From: Phycisphaerae bacterium
GTDB lineage: Bacteria; Planctomycetota; Phycisphaerae; Sedimentisphaerales; SG8-4
Length of the DNA stretch: 10,063 bases
Reading direction: 5' to 3'
NCBI GenBank assembly: GCA_030613765.1
Contig: JAUWLI010000084.1
Coordinates: 1 to 10,063, forward strand
Part shown: positions 6,046-10,063 of the stretch, in pieces
Layout of the letters: each line of letters starts with the position of its first letter
Position numbering within the stretch: the stretch's first letter is position 1
The notes under the pieces: generated by a model
Told to the model about the DNA's origin: nothing
The model's input: only the letters and a program-made list of their open reading frames with translations
Databases searched by the model: none
Position numbers and translations under genes: made by a program

Positions 6046-8010
6046 TTATCGATTTTTCTGCGCAGCTTCGGCGGCATTTAGCAGATTGCGTGCCTTTGTA
6101 TAGTTTGGATTGATTTTCAGGGCCCGGCGATATGCCTTTATGGCCTCATCGGTTTTACCCTGCGCGGCCAAAAGAATGCCGACATTGCAGTGCATTTCCA
6201 GATCTTCGGGAGCAGCTTCGAGCACTATCTGAAACTGCTCAATAGCTTCATCGAACTTTTTAAGGCTGGCCAGTGTCAATCCCAATCGGCCGCGGGCAAT
6301 TATGTTGTCAGGCTCAAGTTCAAGTGCTTTTTGATAATACCCTATAGCCTCATCGAAGCGGCCCTTTTGGGCCAAAGCAAAGCCCAGGCCGCTTAGTGTT
6401 TCGACATCATCGGGCCTCAATCGCAGTGCCAGACGATATTGTTCGATGGCCTCATCTGTCTTTCCCTGCCTGGTCAGCTCAGCGGCCAGATTATAACGTG
6501 CCTGGGGAAAGTATGCCTTCAGCTCCAGGGCTTTTTGGTAATACATAACCGCATCCTCGAACCTGTCAAGCCTGCGAAGAGCATTTCCGAGGTTGTTATA
6601 AATTTCAGGAGAATCAGGCCTGATTCGAAGCGCTTTGTTAAAATGTTCGATTGCCTTTTCGACCTGTCCCATATTCTTTAGAACATTGGCATAATTATTA
6701 TTCATTACGAAGTTATTATCGGTAACATTGATAGCGCGTTCAAAAAGAGTGCTGTTATTTCGCCAATGGCGCAATTGAAGTCGTGTGCATACCGCCAAAG
6801 CCAGAAGAACGGCCAGCGCCGCCAGGCCAAGAGTAATCCTTCGGTATCGCCAGTTTGCCAACAACTCGTACATGCCCCAGGCAATCATGATAAAGAGCCC
6901 TATGAAAGGCAGGTAAGTGTACCGGTCGGCCATGGCCTGTGAGCCGACTTGAACGAGGCCGATAACAGGGACAAGAATTCCGAGGTACCAGAGCCAGCCT
7001 ACCGTCAGGTATTTACGACGTCGAGCGAACCACAATACAGCGACCGAAACAGCCAGTAGTACCAGTGCCGAGGCCGCTACCTGCCAGATTGGCAACTTAT
7101 TAAAAGGATGGGGGTAAAATACCGCCAGCCGTGTGGGCCATACCATCTTTGAAATATAAGCAACGTAAGAAACGAGAGCGTTTGCAAGACGGTATTTGAG
7201 AGGGACATTGTGCCACCCGGACATGACTCCACCCCTTTGCTGAGCGATAAAGGTAACCGCGCTCAAAGCTGTGACAAGCACAAACAAGGGAATCTTTTCA
7301 ACGAGCAGACGCCAGAGCGGAACCCGCCGACCATCGACCTGCCCTGATTCAGTCTGCTCTAAACCCTGCTCATCGCTGACACGTTTGAATTGAAGGCGTC
7401 CCAGCGGCCAATAATCCAGCAGAAGCAACACGAACGGTAAAGTCACCACTATCGGCTTGGTCATAGTGGCCAGGGCAAACACCAAAACCACGAGCAGGAA
7501 CCTGCCGAGACACGAACGGTCCGTGTATCGAATATAGGCCGCTATGGTCAACATCCAGAAAAAGGTGCTCAAAACGTTCTTACGCTCAGACACCCAGGCA
7601 ACGGACTCGACGTTCAAAGGATGCAGGGCGAAAGCCGCAGCCACAAACAGACTGGGCCAAACTGCGGCGGTCATCCTTTTCAGGATACCAAAAAGCAGCA
7701 GCGTACTGGCGATGTGAAACAATAAACTCGTCAAATGATGCCAGGCGGGATTTAGCCCAAACAGTTGATAGTCCAGCAAGTGGGTCAACGAGGTCAGGGG
7801 GTGCCACATATGATAATGAGGCTTCGTAAAGGCCCAGATGACCGAATCACGGGTTATTCCGCGCTTGACGTGTGGATTTTCAGTCACGTATTTATCATCA
7901 TCGTACTTGACAAACTCGCACTTTAGGACCGGCCAATATGCCGCAAATGCTGTTATGACCAGAAAACCATATGCCAGGAGAGATATATTCTTATGAAGTG
8001 GTTTATTCAT
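6046..8010 (-). CDS. TMTC-like polytopic membrane protein with C-terminal TPR repeats (putative GT-C glycosyltransferase)
   Basis: The 654-residue protein has an N-terminal membrane part (about 1-415, roughly ten hydrophobic segments) and a soluble C-terminus with about six tetratricopeptide repeats (435-638, e.g. 'AIEHFNKALRIRPDSPEIYNNLG', shown here only in part by position 454-476). The first loop carries 'FVKYDDDKYV' (34-43), an acidic cluster where GT-C enzymes place catalytic Asp residues. 'MWHPLTSLTHLLDY' (69-82), 'HPLNVESVAWVSERKNVLS' (131-149) and 'MADRYTYLPF' (361-370) match the layout of TMTC protein O-mannosyltransferases and their bacterial relatives. The likely role is transfer of a lipid-linked sugar to proteins or another acceptor across the membrane, with TPRs binding the partner; this is inferred. 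GTG at 8013 could also start it, but the adjacent ATG at 8010 is preferred; no strong ribosome site is seen. It heads a unit with the MFS gene 19 bases downstream. Confidence 0.82.
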   Translation of the reverse strand: MNKPLHKNISLLAYGFLVITAFAAYWPVLKCEFVKYDDDKYVTENPHVKRGITRDSVIWAFTKPHYHMWHPLTSLTHLLDYQLFGLNPAWHHLTSLLFHIASTLLLFGILKRMTAAVWPSLFVAAAFALHPLNVESVAWVSERKNVLSTFFWMLTIAAYIRYTDRSCLGRFLLVVLVFALATMTKPIVVTLPFVLLLLDYWPLGRLQFKRVSDEQGLEQTESGQVDGRRVPLWRLLVEKIPLFVLVTALSAVTFIAQQRGGVMSGWHNVPLKYRLANALVSYVAYISKMVWPTRLAVFYPHPFNKLPIWQVAASALVLLAVSVAVLWFARRRKYLTVGWLWYLGILVPVIGLVQVGSQAMADRYTYLPFIGLFIMIAWGMYELLANWRYRRITLGLAALAVLLALAVCTRLQLRHWRNNSTLFERAINVTDNNFVMNNNYANVLKNMGQVEKAIEHFNKALRIRPDSPEIYNNLGNALRRLDRFEDAVMYYQKALELKAYFPQARYNLAAELTRQGKTDEAIEQYRLALRLRPDDVETLSGLGFALAQKGRFDEAIGYYQKALELEPDNIIARGRLGLTLASLKKFDEAIEQFQIVLEAAPEDLEMHCNVGILLAAQGKTDEAIKAYRRALKINPNYTKARNLLNAAEAAQKNR

Positions 8011-8084
8011 CACTTACAAACTCAGACGGCCATGGCTCTCATACATCCTTTTGACATCGGAATGCAATGGTCCTGCATCTTATC

Positions 8085-8122
8085 CCGGCGTTGAATCCAA
8101 TTACGCCGGTTGACATCGCCGG
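8085..8122 (-). other. GC-rich hairpin region with competing stems, between purC and the TMTC/TPR gene
   Basis: CCGGCGT (8085-8091) and ACGCCGG (8103-8109) form a perfect 7-bp stem with an 11-base loop. A second copy, CGCCGG at 8117-8122, can pair with the same left arm, so two exclusive stems are possible. No T-run follows on either strand, so it is not a standard terminator. The nonamer TTGACATCG occurs at 8051-8059 and 8110-8118. It could be a leader structure of the TMTC/TPR transcript, or the 3' end of the purC transcript. I see no convincing promoter in 8014-8175. Confidence 0.35.
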
Positions 8123-8175
8123 AAAATTGTATTTCCACCACACTTTTCCCTGCTAATGATATCGGTTGAGGACTG

Positions 8176-9090
8176 TTATTGGGAGAACTCAAACTTTATC
8201 CCGGTCAGGCCTTCGTAGCCTTCTATATATTTAGCGCTGGTCTTTTGCCTGATATCATCTGGCAGCTCGACGCCGGCGCCTGATTTGTCGAAATTTATAC
8301 TCTCGAGGTAATTGCGAACGAACTGCTTATCGAAACTTTCCTGGTCCCTGCCGGCTTCATACTTGTCGGCGGGCCAGAAGCGGGAGGAGTCCGGGGTCAA
8401 GACCTCATCGACCAGAATAATTTTGTCATCAACAACACCCCACTCAAATTTCGTGTCGGAGAGGATGATGCCCCTGGTTTCAGCATAGGCGCTTGCCTTT
8501 TTGAAAATCTCAATGCTCTTGTCCCGCACGTAGCCTGCCGACTCTTCGCCGATGATTTCGGCGGACCGCTCAAAGCTGATATTTTCATCGTGCTCCCCCC
8601 TCTCGGCCTTTGTGGCCGGTGTAAAAATAAGCTCAGGCAGCTTCTCGCATTGGGTCAAACCGGCCGGCAATTTCTGGCCGCAGACCGTCTGGCTCTGCTT
8701 GTACTCGACCCAGCCCGAGCCGGCCAGATAGCCGCGCACCACGCACTCTATGGGCAAGACCTCGCCTTTTTTAACCAGCATACTGCGCCCTGCCAACTGC
8801 TCAGGGTGATTGCAGAAGGGCTCGGGGAAATCCTTTATATCATCACTAATGAGGTGATGCTCAATCTCATCGCTTAGGAAATCGAACCAGAAACGCGATA
8901 TCTGCGTCAGAATTATCCCTTTATAGGGTATGCCGTTGGTCATAACCACGTCGAAAGCGCTAATCCTGTCGGTCGCAACAATGAGCAGCTTATCGCCCAA
9001 ATCGTATATATCGCGAACCTTGCCCCGGCACGGTTCCATACCTGCAATATTTGTCTGTAACACCGTTTCCATTATAATGCCTTCCTTCAT
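8176..9090 (-). CDS. purC: phosphoribosylaminoimidazole-succinocarboxamide synthase (SAICAR synthetase)
   Basis: The enzyme joins CAIR and L-aspartate with ATP to give SAICAR, a step of de novo purine synthesis in the cytoplasm. Family motifs are all present in order: 'GKVRDIYDLGD' (23-33), 'ATDRISAFDV' (39-48), 'PIECVVRGYLAGSGWVEY' (113-130), 'TPATKAERGEHDENIS' (157-172), 'DTKFEWG' (212-218) and 'VDEVLTPDSSRFWP' (227-240). About 300 residues is the longer, yeast ADE1-like form rather than the roughly 237-residue E. coli form. Two starts are plausible: ATG at 9090, with AAGGAG inside the end of the HD gene, and ATG at 9072 (residue 7), with AAGGAAGG seven bases upstream. The second gives METVLQTNI, closer to the usual family N-terminus. 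It follows the HD-domain gene by one base, so the two are translated from one mRNA. No other pur gene is in the window. Confidence 0.96.
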   Translation of the reverse strand: MKEGIIMETVLQTNIAGMEPCRGKVRDIYDLGDKLLIVATDRISAFDVVMTNGIPYKGIILTQISRFWFDFLSDEIEHHLISDDIKDFPEPFCNHPEQLAGRSMLVKKGEVLPIECVVRGYLAGSGWVEYKQSQTVCGQKLPAGLTQCEKLPELIFTPATKAERGEHDENISFERSAEIIGEESAGYVRDKSIEIFKKASAYAETRGIILSDTKFEWGVVDDKIILVDEVLTPDSSRFWPADKYEAGRDQESFDKQFVRNYLESINFDKSGAGVELPDDIRQKTSAKYIEGYEGLTGIKFEFSQ

Positions 9091-9091
9091 C

Positions 9092-9901
9092 TTACTTCTC
9101 CTTGTTAGTTGTTTCCTGACTTATTCTGAAATCAACATAGTCAAATATCTTTTGTCTTACTCTTTTAATATCTTCGGTTTCGGGCAAAAAGTCAACCAGC
9201 ATCTCCAAAAGCCGGAGCTGTTTTATACGTTTGAGGGTTGGCGCAAAATTCACGTCGTAAACCCACCCAATCAGGCAAAGCTTCATATCATTGAGGGTTC
9301 GCAGCTGGCCGTAATCTATCCGCCGGCCACGCAAAAGGGCCTCAATCACTTCATCGGAATACCCGGGCTCATCCGGAAGCTCCAGCTCCAGCTTAAAGCC
9401 CTGAGGATTTTCGGCGTACTGCCTGTAGCAATCGGTCATCACATAGAGTGAATCTATTTTATCGGCGTCGCGAATCAATTTCGCAAACAGCAAACAATCG
9501 CCATCCAAATCCCGGGGCAGCTCTTTTAAGCCGTGATATTCAATCGCTTTTTCTATCAATTGCCTTTGGGGGCCATCCACCTCGTCAAGGACCTTTGTCT
9601 TTCGGAGAACCTCCAGGCCCATCAGGCAATGGTTTACACTTTGTGGGTCATAATATGTCAGGTATAAAACAAACTGCTCGAAGCGGCCTATATCGTGAAA
9701 AAGTGCTATCACCTCAGCCAGCCGCTTTTGATTACCTGGCAGGCCCAGCTCATTAGCCAAATACAACATCTGGTCACAGGTCCGGCGAGTGTGCTCTTCT
9801 TTTAGCTTCAAATTGGCATCGATGAACTCATTTTTTCCATAAAAGCCGGCCACATAATCATCGAACCATGCCCTGAATTTCTTAAGCTGCTCCTGCTCCA
9901 T
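9092..9901 (-). CDS. HD-domain protein, putative metal-dependent phosphohydrolase
   Basis: A 269-residue soluble protein counted from ATG 9901; a TTG at 9925 would add eight residues, but neither start has a good ribosome site. Counting from the TTG, the HD-superfamily metal ligands are visible as His45 ('EEHTRR'), His77-Asp78 ('FHDIGRFEQF') and an Asp in 'IRDADKID' (151-158), with further histidines at 99 ('VNHC') and 131 ('EYHG') where two-metal HD enzymes place extra ligands. HD proteins hydrolyse phosphomonoester or phosphodiester bonds, often of nucleotides; the substrate here cannot be told. 'HDIGRFEQ...T..D..SV.H...G..VL' resembles a conserved uncharacterised HD family. The C-terminal third is helical with no second domain recognised. 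purC begins one base after its stop codon, which hints at a nucleotide-related housekeeping job but proves nothing. Confidence 0.82.
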   Translation of the reverse strand: MEQEQLKKFRAWFDDYVAGFYGKNEFIDANLKLKEEHTRRTCDQMLYLANELGLPGNQKRLAEVIALFHDIGRFEQFVLYLTYYDPQSVNHCLMGLEVLRKTKVLDEVDGPQRQLIEKAIEYHGLKELPRDLDGDCLLFAKLIRDADKIDSLYVMTDCYRQYAENPQGFKLELELPDEPGYSDEVIEALLRGRRIDYGQLRTLNDMKLCLIGWVYDVNFAPTLKRIKQLRLLEMLVDFLPETEDIKRVRQKIFDYVDFRISQETTNKEK

Positions 9902-9969
9902 AACGTCCGGACTTGTCGATAACAATAAATGCGTTAAACAAGACTTTTAATAAAAATTCCTATTCCATA

Positions 9970-9997
9970 TTCACAAATATGCACCTTGGAGTATAAT
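9970..9997 (+). promoter_or_regulatory. candidate sigma-70-type promoter, plus strand
   Basis: TTCACA (9970-9975; 5 of 6 to consensus), a 16-base spacer and a perfect TATAAT (9992-9997). RNA would begin near 10004, about 30 bases before the ATG at 10036. Its -10 overlaps the -10 of the minus-strand promoter. The inverted repeat CATATT / AATATG (9966-9971 and 9976-9981) covers the -35 element and could be an operator. Confidence 0.5.
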
Positions 9998-10021
9998 ACA
10001 AGCTAAATCGATATTAGTCAT
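9993..10021 (-). promoter_or_regulatory. candidate promoter for the HD-purC unit
   Basis: On the minus strand ATGACT (plus 10016-10021; 4 of 6 to TTGACA), a 17-base spacer and TATTAT (plus 9993-9998; 5 of 6 to TATAAT). It would start RNA near 9986, leaving a leader of about 85 bases before the ATG at 9901. It is the best minus-strand match in the 138 bases upstream of the gene. Confidence 0.45.
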
Positions 10022-10035
10022 AGCAGCATACCAAT

Positions 10036-10063
10036 ATGCCAAGCGTAAAAGATATGATTGTCA
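10036..10063 (+). CDS. possible start of a divergent gene, cut by the window end
   Basis: ATG at 10036 opens a frame reading MPSVKDMIV up to the window edge. A good plus-strand promoter (TTCACA-16-TATAAT) sits about 40 bases upstream, which supports a gene here. No Shine-Dalgarno is visible before the ATG. 'VKDMI' near an N-terminus resembles how some CBS-domain proteins begin, but nine residues cannot establish this. The later ATG at 10054 is an alternative start. Confidence 0.35.

Noticed and set aside
6163..6709. Regular repeated pattern of about 102 bases, which might suggest a DNA repeat array
   Set aside because: The period matches 34-residue TPR units and the similarity is at protein level; it is not a CRISPR or tandem DNA repeat.
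8051..8118. Two TTGACA hexamers on the plus strand as promoter -35 boxes
   Set aside because: No gene is oriented to use them; both point into the antisense of purC and lack a well-spaced -10.
8930..9451. Plus-strand open frame of about 173 codons across the purC/HD junction
   Set aside because: It lies antisense to two clearly recognisable genes and its translation shows no family resemblance.

Overview
The window looks like chromosomal DNA from a planctomycete, most likely a Phycisphaerae / Sedimentisphaerales-type lineage. This is an inference from protein style. The clues are an ECF-like sigma factor paired with a membrane-anchored LamG protein, a long N-terminal lead-in ending in an ILLEYIMKSRITKLAAAA-type membrane entry, the FN3-like module with 'WMPGAYVKEHKVYFGTE' and 'TTYFWCVDEV', a TMTC-like TPR membrane protein, and plant-polysaccharide degradation genes. 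No rRNA, tRNA, transposase or CRISPR array is visible.

Layout. Positions 1-1584 (+) are the 3' part of a GH51 alpha-L-arabinofuranosidase whose start lies before the window. A 64-residue cysteine-rich DUF6485-type protein follows at 1632-1826 (+). These two converge on a minus-strand block. Between them (1827-1959) is a rho-independent terminator serving the minus strand and a second perfect hairpin. On the minus strand, an ECF-like sigma factor (4663-4160) is followed one base later by a 732-residue single-pass membrane protein (4158-1960) with a LolA-like segment, an FN3-like module and a C-terminal LamG domain. Further along, a TMTC-like polytopic membrane/TPR protein (8010-6046) is followed after 19 bases by an Fsr-like MFS transporter (6026-4833), with a probable terminator behind it. 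Finally an HD-domain phosphohydrolase (9901-9092) is followed one base later by purC (9090-8176).

How the parts relate. There are three minus-strand transcription units: HD-purC, TMTC/TPR-MFS, and sigma-LamG. The sigma/LamG pair is the natural regulatory module; the tight coupling suggests the LamG protein controls, or is controlled by, the sigma factor, perhaps in response to an extracellular ligand. The arabinofuranosidase shows the organism handles arabinose-containing glycans, but nothing in the window ties it directly to the sigma module. At the right edge (9966-10040) the promoter of the HD-purC unit appears to overlap a strong plus-strand promoter for a gene that begins at about 10036 and runs out of the window. 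Every stretch longer than about 170 bases is covered by a gene.
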